Source of the DNA: Hoylesella oralis ATCC 33269
Lineage (GTDB): Bacteria > Bacteroidota > Bacteroidia > Bacteroidales > Bacteroidaceae
Direction of reading: 5' to 3'
Length of the DNA: 64,000 bases
NCBI RefSeq assembly: GCF_000185145.2
Contig: NZ_GL833118.1
Span: 62,001-126,000 of the forward strand
Below are positions 17,319 to 25,804 of this stretch, in pieces. The notes under the pieces were generated by a model. The model did not search any database, was not told the DNA's origin, and worked only from the letters and a program-made list of their open reading frames with translations. The translations under genes were made by a program, and so were the position numbers. Each line of letters opens with the position of its first letter. Positions within the stretch are counted from its first letter, which is position 1.

Positions 17319-19151
17319 ATGAAAACACAGATATATAAGACTAAAAAACTGGGACAATACATTGTGTTTGCTTGTGTTGTTTTATCGGTGACATTTTTTG
17401 AAGCTTGTGATGTTTTGGATAAAAAGCCGTTGGACAATATCAGTGATGCTACGGTTTGGAATGACGAGACATTGATCGATGCAGATATTACCGGTGCTTA
17501 TGCCCAAACTACAGTCTTTGTGAACGAGGCTGATAATGTTGTTTCGGCAAATAAAAGCAACTTTTTTGCTATTTATTTTATAAATAATGTTAGTGATGAA
17601 TCTAAATCTGCTTCAAATTTTGCAGGTAATGCTTACAGGTTTAAATTTGGTAATTTGAAAATACAAGGAGGGTTGTTGGAATATTGGGAACGCCCTTATA
17701 ACATCATTCGTGTGTTAAATGAACTTTTGGAACGACTTCCTAACACAAATGTGTCTCAGGAATTCAAACAGAAAAGAATTGCAGAGGTTCGTTTCCTACG
17801 TGCTTTTAACTATTTTGCAATGGTAAAAAGATATGGCGGTGTGCCTCTTATCACGAAAGTACAACATAAGAGTGATCCTGAATCAGAGCTTAGGCCCGCG
17901 AGAAATAAAGAGAAGGAAGTATATGATTTCATTATTTCAGAAGCTATAGCAGCCAGTAAAGAACTTCCTGATGTTATAGGTGCTGACGATTGGGGACGTC
18001 CCAGTAAGTATGCAGCATTGGCATTGGCTTCTCGTGCAGCTCTTTATGCTGGGAGTATTGCTCAATATGGAACTGTAGAGTTGGACGGTGTTATCGGTAT
18101 TGATCATAACTTGGCCAGCCGATATTATCAGGAATCATATGATGCTTCCAAGGAAATCGTTAGTTCTGCACGATACGCATTGTATAATGATGATGCCGAC
18201 AAGGTTAAGAACTTTAAGGATATTTTCCTTAAGAAGAGGAATTCCGAGGTAATCTTTGCTCGTCAGCACGACGGTAGTGACAAGGAAGTCGGAGGCGCTG
18301 GTTGGTGTTATGATTATTTCCAGTGTCCTTATCCCAACGGATGGTCAAACGGGAATCATGATGCGCCCTACCTTGAAATGGCAGAAGCATTTGAATATAA
18401 GGATGGAAGTCCAGGTAAGATAAAGGAAGAATTTTATGAAAAAGATAGACTGGTTACTATGGACGAGTTATGGCAAGATAAAGATCCACGTTTCTTTGCA
18501 ACGATTTATACTCAGGGTACACAATGGCAAGGAAGAACGCTCAATTACTATAATGGTCTTATTTTACCTGATGGATCAGTTCAGCAGCAAGGCTCTTATG
18601 AAGGTGTTTTGGCCAATGGCGAACAGAAGTATTGGGTAGCATGTGGATTTGGTGTGATGAAATATTTGGATGAAAGCAAGAATAACGGAGACGGTTCTAC
18701 GGCAGGTATCTTTGGTTCTAAGCAAGATTTCATCGTTTTTCGTTACGGAGAAATCTTACTGAATTATGCAGAAGCGGCGTTGGCATTAGGTAAAACAAGC
18801 GAGGCGCTTGATGCCGTAAATCAGATACGTACCCGTGCCGGTATTGCGCAACTTACCTCTATCGATGTTGATAAGATTCGTCAGGAAAGACGTGTAGAGC
18901 TGGCATTCGAGGGACATCGGTATTGGGATTTACGCCGTTGGCGTATTGCGGAGGATGTGCTATCTCGCAATATGTGTGGTCTGAAGTTTATTTTGGATTA
19001 TACAACAAGGAAGTTCCGTATCCAGAAAGTAGAAAAGATAGATGGTGCTACAAATACCCCATTATTCAGACATGAAAACTATTATTTCCCCTTAACGCAT
19101 GTGCGTACAAATCAGAATCCTAATTTAGTTGAGAACCCGGGATATAAATAA
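17319..19151 (+). CDS. SusD/RagB glycan-binding lipoprotein
   Basis: This 610-residue lipoprotein has a lipobox FEAC at about 27-30. The SusD N-terminal segment (RVLNELLERLP, RFLRAFNYFAMVKRYGGVPL) and the C-terminal family block (YAEAALALGKTSEALDAVNQ, then RRVELAFEGHRYWDLRRW) are all present. It caps the SusC barrel and captures oligosaccharides at the cell surface. It is cotranscribed with the susC directly upstream. Confidence 0.96.
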   Translation: MKTQIYKTKKLGQYIVFACVVLSVTFFEACDVLDKKPLDNISDATVWNDETLIDADITGAYAQTTVFVNEADNVVSANKSNFFAIYFINNVSDESKSASNFAGNAYRFKFGNLKIQGGLLEYWERPYNIIRVLNELLERLPNTNVSQEFKQKRIAEVRFLRAFNYFAMVKRYGGVPLITKVQHKSDPESELRPARNKEKEVYDFIISEAIAASKELPDVIGADDWGRPSKYAALALASRAALYAGSIAQYGTVELDGVIGIDHNLASRYYQESYDASKEIVSSARYALYNDDADKVKNFKDIFLKKRNSEVIFARQHDGSDKEVGGAGWCYDYFQCPYPNGWSNGNHDAPYLEMAEAFEYKDGSPGKIKEEFYEKDRLVTMDELWQDKDPRFFATIYTQGTQWQGRTLNYYNGLILPDGSVQQQGSYEGVLANGEQKYWVACGFGVMKYLDESKNNGDGSTAGIFGSKQDFIVFRYGEILLNYAEAALALGKTSEALDAVNQIRTRAGIAQLTSIDVDKIRQERRVELAFEGHRYWDLRRWRIAEDVLSRNMCGLKFILDYTTRKFRIQKVEKIDGATNTPLFRHENYYFPLTHVRTNQNPNLVENPGYK

Positions 19152-19170
19152 TATATCTCGATCAATTGAT

Positions 19171-19194
19171 TCTCCTTTTGGAGGGACAAGGAGA
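19171..19194 (+). repeat. Small hairpin after susD
   Basis: TCTCCTT (19171-19177) and AAGGAGA (19188-19194) pair perfectly around a 10-base loop. It is short, has no T-run, and may trim or stabilise the susCD transcript end. Confidence 0.35.
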
Positions 19195-19288
19195 GGGCAT
19201 AATGGAACTTATGTGAAGGATTACACTTTCTCTTGCTATAATATGCCTTAATATTAGGAAACAACAACTTAAAAATAAATAAGAAGAA

Positions 19289-20233
19289 ATGAAAACTTTA
19301 AATGTATTATTATTATTCGTATTATTTTCGCTGGGCCTGAATGCTCAAAAGTTCACAATTCCTGTGTTTCCTGATCCACAGAGTGAGGTGGATGAAAGAA
19401 TGGATATGTTTGAAAGTCAGGTTGATTGGATAGTGAAAAACAAAGAAAAATTGAATATGCCTATTGTTCTTTGTGTAGGTGATTTGGCAAATTTCGACAA
19501 CTTTACACATTGGGATAAGGCAAGCCAGCAATTCGAGAAGTTTGATAAAATCAGATTGCCTTATGCCTTGACTTTGGGAAATCATGATACTGAGGCTGTG
19601 GGAGAGTACAATGGAAGTGCTGCCCCCGGCAATACGAACCAAAACTTGAGAAAGACATTTAAGTTTAATTCCTTTTTTCCGACCTCTCGCTTTATTGCCC
19701 AAAGAGGAAGATATGAAGCAGGAAAAAGCGATAATGCCTATTATACTTTTAGAACGGGAAATACCTACTGGCTTGTTTTAACGTTGGAATTCTGCCCTCG
19801 TCAGGGAGCTATCAACTGGGCTAATGATGTTGTAAAGGCTTATCATGAATATAACGTTATTGTGCTGACACACTATCATCTGAGTGGTAAGGGCGAAATT
19901 GTTCAAAATAATGCTGGCTATGGAGACTTTAGTCCACAGTTTGTTTTCGATCATTTTTTGAAATTGCATCCGAATATTCGTTTTGTTGTCAGTGGTCATG
20001 TGATGAAATCGGCATTCAGAGTGGACGAAGGTGTCCACCACAATAAAATCTATCAGATATTGCAGAACTACCAGAACGAGGATAACGGAGGCGGTTATCT
20101 TCGTTTAATGCACTTCGATTTGGATAAAGGAACTGTTATTGCGGAACTCTATTCGCCTTTTTATAACAAGTACAAGGAGCCGGAAACGAGATATACGATA
20201 GAAGGCCTTGAGTTGGTGAAACCCAAATTATGA
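19289..20233 (+). CDS. Exported calcineurin-like metallophosphoesterase
   Basis: This 314-residue protein has a signal peptide (1-20, ending NAQ). The metallophosphoesterase motifs run in order: VGDLAN (about 63-68), LGNHD (about 96-100), LTHYHLSG (about 195-202) and VSGHV (about 233-237). The first motif, normally DxH, reads DPQ (Asp29-Gln31), as in a subgroup of secreted Bacteroidetes phosphatases. A phosphatase inside a PUL suggests that the glycan carries phosphate or that phosphodiester links must be removed. The substrate is unknown. Confidence 0.87.
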   Translation: MKTLNVLLLFVLFSLGLNAQKFTIPVFPDPQSEVDERMDMFESQVDWIVKNKEKLNMPIVLCVGDLANFDNFTHWDKASQQFEKFDKIRLPYALTLGNHDTEAVGEYNGSAAPGNTNQNLRKTFKFNSFFPTSRFIAQRGRYEAGKSDNAYYTFRTGNTYWLVLTLEFCPRQGAINWANDVVKAYHEYNVIVLTHYHLSGKGEIVQNNAGYGDFSPQFVFDHFLKLHPNIRFVVSGHVMKSAFRVDEGVHHNKIYQILQNYQNEDNGGGYLRLMHFDLDKGTVIAELYSPFYNKYKEPETRYTIEGLELVKPKL

Positions 20234-20273
20234 TATTTATTTGTAGAGATGAACCTAAATCTTTGAACATTCT

Positions 20274-20329
20274 TGTTGGTGGATTAAATGGTTAAGTTTT
20301 TTATATCCCGAGCCTTTAATCCACCAACA
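20274..20329 (+). repeat. Long intergenic inverted repeat before the second GH5 gene
   Basis: Arms 20274-20288 and 20315-20329 (TGTTGGTGGATTAAA and its complement) pair perfectly over 15 bases around a 26-base loop. No T-run follows, so this is more likely an RNA processing, attenuation or stability element than a plain terminator. Confidence 0.55.
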
Positions 20330-20371
20330 TTGAAAGACTGGTAGTTTTTGATAATATTATTTAGTATGGTG

Positions 20372-21520
20372 ATGAAAAGTTATACTTATTGTTTATATCT
20401 ATTCCTTTGTGTGATTTGTGGAGAGACAGCGGTTGCAAAATCTACGGTAAAAAAGACAACGGCAGACTATCCACAGACAGTTCGTGGCTTTATGGTGGAA
20501 ACTGCAGAACGGCTCGACAAGAAAACACTGGCCGATGTAAAGAGCTGGGGAGCCAATGTTGTGCGGCTTCAGCTTAATCCTTTGAGTTATGCAAAAAAGA
20601 GAAATCGTGACTTTTGGGAAGTTTTTCCAGACTATCTTGATTTAGTTCAAGCAAAGATCGATGATGCCCGACGTATTGGAGTAAAGGTTATTGTGGACTT
20701 ACATGAACCTCCGATGATGGTCGATGGCAAAGTTCCTTCGTCTACAACGCAAGGAACGGAAGAGTTTTGGGATATCCCAGAGCTGAAAGGCAATTTCATT
20801 CGAATGTGGAAAGAGATTGCTACTAAGTTTAAAAGCAAAAAATATAACGATGTAATATGGGGCTATGATCTATTCAATGAGCCGCAAATCGATTGGAAGC
20901 ATACGCCGCAGCAATGGTTAGATATGTCACCTGACATCGTTACAGCTATCAGATACATCGACAAGGATGTATGGATAATTTATCAACCCGGTATCAATAA
21001 TAACGAATATAAAACTTATGCCCCGCTGAAAGACAAGCGTGTTATATACAGTGTTCACTTTTATAAGCCATTCGGATTTACCCATCAGGGTGTCGAGAAA
21101 ATATATGGAGCAGACTCATTGTCTCGTGAGCAGGCACTTGCCATTATTCAGAATAAGTATCCCGGTGACTATTACGGGCAGCATTGGGATAGCTCTACCA
21201 TGGAAGCAGACCTGCGCCCCGTTGCCGATTTTGCTGAGAGGTACCACGTACCGATACTTGTCGGTGAGTTCAGCGCCATAGCATGGGCACCTGTTGAATG
21301 TTCAACAGTTTGGTTGAAAGATGCTATTCACACTTTTGAGAAGTATAATTTTTCTTGGTGTTACCATGCTTTCAGAGAGTGGGCGGGATGGAGTTTGGAG
21401 CATGCTGAGGGTACAAATGCTTTTTGGTTCAAGCATGATCCGACACCAACTCCTGTAAAATACGAAACGCAACGGGCTAAAATCATTAAAGAAGCATTAA
21501 AGAAGAATCAAGTACATTAA
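20372..21520 (+). CDS. GH5-family glycoside hydrolase, exported
   Basis: This enzyme is about 382 residues from the ATG at 20372; an ATG at 20366 is equally possible, and the TTG further upstream is not needed. It has a signal peptide (SYTYCLYLFLCVICG region) and no lipobox. The catalytic glutamates are Glu about 170 in LFNEP and Glu about 299 in GEFS. VRGFMVETAERL, RLQLNP and YHAFREWAGWSLE are shared with the lipoprotein GH5 at 9768, so the two arose by duplication. Without the lipid anchor this copy is probably periplasmic and may act on imported fragments. Confidence 0.9.
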   Translation: MKSYTYCLYLFLCVICGETAVAKSTVKKTTADYPQTVRGFMVETAERLDKKTLADVKSWGANVVRLQLNPLSYAKKRNRDFWEVFPDYLDLVQAKIDDARRIGVKVIVDLHEPPMMVDGKVPSSTTQGTEEFWDIPELKGNFIRMWKEIATKFKSKKYNDVIWGYDLFNEPQIDWKHTPQQWLDMSPDIVTAIRYIDKDVWIIYQPGINNNEYKTYAPLKDKRVIYSVHFYKPFGFTHQGVEKIYGADSLSREQALAIIQNKYPGDYYGQHWDSSTMEADLRPVADFAERYHVPILVGEFSAIAWAPVECSTVWLKDAIHTFEKYNFSWCYHAFREWAGWSLEHAEGTNAFWFKHDPTPTPVKYETQRAKIIKEALKKNQVH

Positions 21521-21554
21521 ATAACTGATGAATAAAGAGAATATCAATATGAGG

Positions 21555-21590
21555 TCAAGATGAATGATAAGTCTATATCGACCATCTTGA
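21555..21590 (+). repeat. Intergenic hairpin before the DUF1680 gene
   Basis: TCAAGATG (21555-21562) and CATCTTGA (21583-21590) pair perfectly around a 20-base loop, 68 bases before the next start. No T-run follows. Confidence 0.4.
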
Positions 21591-21657
21591 AATTCTGAAA
21601 ACACCCCTCTGCCTTTCTTTTATTCTCCGTCTTATTTTATAGAAAACAGGTATTATC

Positions 21658-23541
21658 ATGATAAGTAAAAGACTTTTAATAGGCACATTCGTATGTTTGT
21701 TTTGTTTACTGTTATCAGCCCAACAACGAGTGAAAATAGTAGTGAAAGATGCCTTCGTGCCAGATAAAGTAGAGACTCTTACAGGTTATGTAGGTGAGAA
21801 AATTACCGCCTCTTACAATCATCGAATTCTTGCACAGGATATCGATAAGTTGGTAGAACCTTTTGCAAACAAGGTAGAGGATCATTTATGGCAGAGTGAG
21901 TTTTGGGGTAAGTGGATGAATTCTGCTGTCCTTGCTTATCGTTATAAACCGAGTAACCAGCTATTGGACAATATGAGAACGGCAGTAGATAAACTTATAG
22001 CAACACAAGATAAGAATGGTTATATCGGTAATTATGCTCCCGAATATCATCTTCATGAATGGGATATTTGGGGGCGTAAATATTGTATCTTGGGCTTACT
22101 TGATTATTATGGTATAACCAAAGAAAAGAAAGCACTTGTGGCTGCGTGTAGAGAAGCCGATTTCTTAATGGCGGAACTTAAGGCCAAGAATACAAGTATT
22201 GTGAGTATGGGTAATCATCGGGGGATGGCTGCGTCATCGGTATTGAAGCCCATTTGCTATTTATATCGCTACACAGGAAATAAAAAGTATTTAGATTTTG
22301 CATTACAAATTGTCCGTGAATGGGAAACCTCCGATGGTCCTCAACTTATTTCAAAAGCAGATATTCCTGTAGGAAAACGGTTTCCTCGACCTGATTATGA
22401 TAATTGGTATAAGTGGCAACAAGGCCAAAAGGCTTATGAAATGATGTCCTGCTACGAAGGTCTTCTTGAACTTTATCGCCTCACAGGAAACGTTACTTAC
22501 CTTTCTGCCGTTGAGAAAACATGGCAAAGTATCATGGATACGGAAATTAATATAACAGGTTCTGGTTCAGCAATGGAGTCGTGGTTTGGCGGCAAACAGG
22601 TGCAGTATATGCCTATTAAGCATTATCAGGAGACCTGTGTTACGGCTACATGGATCAAGCTGAGCAGACAACTGCTCATGCTTACGGGGAATTCTAAGTA
22701 TGCCGATGCCATTGAGCAATCGCTCTATAACGCACTATTGGGAGCTATGAAATCCGATGGTAGCGACTGGGCAAAATACACTCCGCTGTCTGGTCAGCGC
22801 TTACAAGGATCGGAGCAGTGTGGTATGGGGCTCAATTGTTGCACGGCAAGTGGCCCTCGCGGGCTGTTCATTATTCCTCAAACAGCAGTGATGCAAAGCA
22901 TTAAAGGTGCTGTTATCAATCTATATATTCCCGGGACATATACGCTCCAGAGTCCGAAAGGACAAGAAATCATTATTACCCAGCAAGGCGACTACCCACA
23001 AACCGGAACGGTACGTATCGCTTTCAAGGTAAAACAAACCGAGGAATTTACGCTCTCATTACGTATTCCTGAGTGGAGTAAGGATACTAAAGTAACCTTA
23101 AACGGCAACGATGTTGTACCTGCTCATAATGGAAGTTATTTACAGATTAATCGTAAATGGAGCGATGGAGACCATGTGGAACTTGTTTTGGATATGCGTG
23201 CGCAATTACATTTTATGGGCGAAAACCCACAATATCTTGCCATTACTCGCGGTCCGGTAGTGCTTACACGCGATGCTCGACTGTCTGGTGCAGATGTGCA
23301 AGCTATTATAACACCTGACGTAGATAAGAATGGTAACCTCGATTTGATACCTGTTGCGAACAGAAATCCCAATATTTGGATGATGTTCAAGGCGTGTTTT
23401 TATCCAGAATCTTATAAGGAAGAGGAACCGGAACCAATCGAAGTGGAGCTTTGCGACTATGCCTCAGCTGGCAATGCAACATCATCTTTCCCATTCTTTA
23501 AAGTATGGATGCCACAACTCTATAATCCGAGAGGAAACTAA
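21658..23541 (+). CDS. DUF1680 / GH127-like glycoside hydrolase
   Basis: This 627-residue exported protein has a signal peptide ending LLLSAQ at about residue 21. The fold is the (alpha/alpha)6 barrel plus beta domains of beta-L-arabinofuranosidases. The zinc/cysteine centre of GH127 is kept: Glu325-Thr-Cys327 (QETCVTATW) and Cys394-Cys395 (LNCCTASGPRG), with Glu307 in AMESW as the likely acid/base. The block after the Cys pair is TASGPRG rather than the usual PPN of characterised arabinofuranosidases, so the sugar specificity may differ. It is the third enzyme gene of the PUL, 48 bases before GH3. Confidence 0.87.
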   Translation: MISKRLLIGTFVCLFCLLLSAQQRVKIVVKDAFVPDKVETLTGYVGEKITASYNHRILAQDIDKLVEPFANKVEDHLWQSEFWGKWMNSAVLAYRYKPSNQLLDNMRTAVDKLIATQDKNGYIGNYAPEYHLHEWDIWGRKYCILGLLDYYGITKEKKALVAACREADFLMAELKAKNTSIVSMGNHRGMAASSVLKPICYLYRYTGNKKYLDFALQIVREWETSDGPQLISKADIPVGKRFPRPDYDNWYKWQQGQKAYEMMSCYEGLLELYRLTGNVTYLSAVEKTWQSIMDTEINITGSGSAMESWFGGKQVQYMPIKHYQETCVTATWIKLSRQLLMLTGNSKYADAIEQSLYNALLGAMKSDGSDWAKYTPLSGQRLQGSEQCGMGLNCCTASGPRGLFIIPQTAVMQSIKGAVINLYIPGTYTLQSPKGQEIIITQQGDYPQTGTVRIAFKVKQTEEFTLSLRIPEWSKDTKVTLNGNDVVPAHNGSYLQINRKWSDGDHVELVLDMRAQLHFMGENPQYLAITRGPVVLTRDARLSGADVQAIITPDVDKNGNLDLIPVANRNPNIWMMFKACFYPESYKEEEPEPIEVELCDYASAGNATSSFPFFKVWMPQLYNPRGN

Positions 23542-23588
23542 AACTCTATACATAATGCGAGTTACATCAAATATAATACAGCAATAAA

Positions 23589-25757
23589 ATGAAAACAGCA
23601 ATTAAAAAAATATTCTTTATATCGGTTGCCTTAGTATCCGTAACCTTTACTTTTGCTCAAAGTAAAAAGGAAAAAGAGATGATACAGAAAGCCAAAAGCA
23701 TTATTTCGCAATTGACATTAGATGAGAAAATTAGTCAATTGACACAAGATGCTAAAGGTATAGACCGTTTGGGAATAAAGCCCTATTACTGGCTTAATGA
23801 AGCATTGCATGGTGTTGGACGTGACGGAAGAGCAACTGTTTTTCCACAACCCATCAGCCTTGGGGCTACATTTGATCCCGAAATTGTGCAGCAAATAGGT
23901 GATGCAATTGCCACAGAAGGGCGTGCTAAATTTATTGTGGCCCAACGACAGAAGAATTATTCGATGTATGCAGGTCTGACATTTTGGGCTCCCAATGTTA
24001 ACATATTCCGTGATCCACGTTGGGGAAGAGGTATGGAGACTTACGGTGAAGATCCTTTCTTAACAGGCGTTTTAGGTACAGCTTTTGTAAAAGGGATGCA
24101 GGGGAACGATCCCTTCTATCTTAAAGCAGCTGCCTGTGGAAAGCATTTCGCGGTGCATTCAGGGCCGGAGCGTACACGTCATACAGCTAATGTAGAACCC
24201 ACGAAACATGATTTATACGAAACGTACTTGCCGGCATTCAAAATGTTAGTGCAGCAAGGAAAGGTAGAAAGTATCATGGGCGCATACCAACGTTTATACG
24301 GGGAGAGCTGTTCTGGCAGTAAATATTTGCTTACCGATATACTTCGCAAGGATTGGGGCTTTAAAGGTCATGTGGTATCCGACTGTGGAGCCGTTACCGA
24401 TATGTACGAAGGGCATAAACTTGTAAAGAGTGAAGCAGAGGCAGTGGCTTTTGCTATTAAGGCGGGATTGAACTTAGAGTGTGGCAATTCAATGCGGACG
24501 ATGAAAGATGCACTCAAACAAAAGCTCATTACCGAGAAAGATTTGGATAAGGCTTTGCTGCCGTTGATGATGACACGATTGAAGCTGGGTATTCTGCAGC
24601 CGGATGTTGCGTGTCCTTATAATGAGTTTCCTGAAAGTGTGATCGGCAGTATAGATAATCGTAATATTGCGCAACGGGCAGCAGAGGAAAGTATGGTGTT
24701 GCTGAAGAATGATGGTGTCTTACCTATTGCAAAGGATATTCGCACGTTGTTCGTGACAGGCCCGGGCGCCACCGATGCTTATTATTTGATGGGTAACTAC
24801 TTTGGCCTTTCCGATCGCTACAGTACGTATCTGGAAGGTATTGTTGGGAAGGTAAGTAACGGTACGAGTGTTAATTACAAACAAGGATTTATGCAAGTAT
24901 TCAAGAATTTGAATGATGTGAACTGGAGCGTATCGGAGTCTCGTGGTGCAGAAGTAAGTATTATCATTATGGGCAACAGCGGTAATACAGAAGGAGAAGA
25001 AGGGGATGCTATTGCATCTTCAGAGCGTGGTGATCGTGTAGACCTTCGTTTGCCGGAGCCGCAGATGCAGTATTTGCGAGAGGTTAGTAAAGATAGAACA
25101 AATAAGTTGGTAGTTGTCTTAACCGGAGGAAGTCCTATTGATGTGAAAGAGATAACCGAGCTGGCCGATGCTGTGGTGATGGCATGGTACCCGGGACAAG
25201 AGGGTGGTGTAGCATTGGCCAATCTTCTTTTTGGTGATGCGAATTTCAGTGGTCGTTTGCCGGTTACTTTCCCAGAAACAACAGACAAGCTACCGTCTTT
25301 TGATGATTATTCTATGAAAGGACGTACTTATAAATATATGACCGACAACATTCTGTATCCTTTCGGTTACGGCCTTTCCTATGGTAAAGTGGCTTATGGC
25401 AATGCTACTGTAACTAAATTGCCGACAAAACATTCTTCCATGACGGTAAGTGTAGATTTAAGTAACGATGGAAACATGCCCGTTGATGAGGTGGTACAGG
25501 TATATCTTTCTACTCCGAGTGCCGGCGTTACATCTCCAATAGAATCTCTTGTTGCATTTAAACGTGTGAAGATTGCTCCTCATGCTACTGTAACAACAGA
25601 TTTCGAAATCCCTGTTGAACGATTGGAAACCGTTCAGGAGGACGGCACATCGAAATTATTGAAAGGTGAGTATAGGGTTATGATCTCGGGTGCTGCTCCC
25701 TGCAATCGTTCCAAAGAATTGGGAGTGAGTTGCAGCACTGCAACATTTAAGCTTTGA
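23589..25757 (+). CDS. GH3-family glycoside hydrolase (beta-glucosidase/xylosidase type)
   Basis: This 722-residue enzyme has a signal peptide (1 to about 23, ending FAQ). The GH3 N-terminal barrel runs to about residue 320, with KHFAVHSGPERTRH and the nucleophile Asp265 in VVSDCGAV. The (alpha/beta)6 sandwich and a C-terminal fibronectin-III-like domain (EVVQVYLSTP) follow. The SDC form with NEALHG near the start is usual in the xylosidase/arabinofuranosidase branch. It probably releases terminal sugars from oligosaccharides in the periplasm. Confidence 0.93.
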   Translation: MKTAIKKIFFISVALVSVTFTFAQSKKEKEMIQKAKSIISQLTLDEKISQLTQDAKGIDRLGIKPYYWLNEALHGVGRDGRATVFPQPISLGATFDPEIVQQIGDAIATEGRAKFIVAQRQKNYSMYAGLTFWAPNVNIFRDPRWGRGMETYGEDPFLTGVLGTAFVKGMQGNDPFYLKAAACGKHFAVHSGPERTRHTANVEPTKHDLYETYLPAFKMLVQQGKVESIMGAYQRLYGESCSGSKYLLTDILRKDWGFKGHVVSDCGAVTDMYEGHKLVKSEAEAVAFAIKAGLNLECGNSMRTMKDALKQKLITEKDLDKALLPLMMTRLKLGILQPDVACPYNEFPESVIGSIDNRNIAQRAAEESMVLLKNDGVLPIAKDIRTLFVTGPGATDAYYLMGNYFGLSDRYSTYLEGIVGKVSNGTSVNYKQGFMQVFKNLNDVNWSVSESRGAEVSIIIMGNSGNTEGEEGDAIASSERGDRVDLRLPEPQMQYLREVSKDRTNKLVVVLTGGSPIDVKEITELADAVVMAWYPGQEGGVALANLLFGDANFSGRLPVTFPETTDKLPSFDDYSMKGRTYKYMTDNILYPFGYGLSYGKVAYGNATVTKLPTKHSSMTVSVDLSNDGNMPVDEVVQVYLSTPSAGVTSPIESLVAFKRVKIAPHATVTTDFEIPVERLETVQEDGTSKLLKGEYRVMISGAAPCNRSKELGVSCSTATFKL

Positions 25758-25804
25758 TGGCAGCCGGCTAATCATTGAGAGATACGGCGAAAAGAATAAC
25801 TAAC

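Noticed and set aside
25775..25804. Upstream TTG start for the GH13 gene
   Set aside because: The extension is polar and not conserved-looking, and the ATG at 25805 gives a proper signal peptide.
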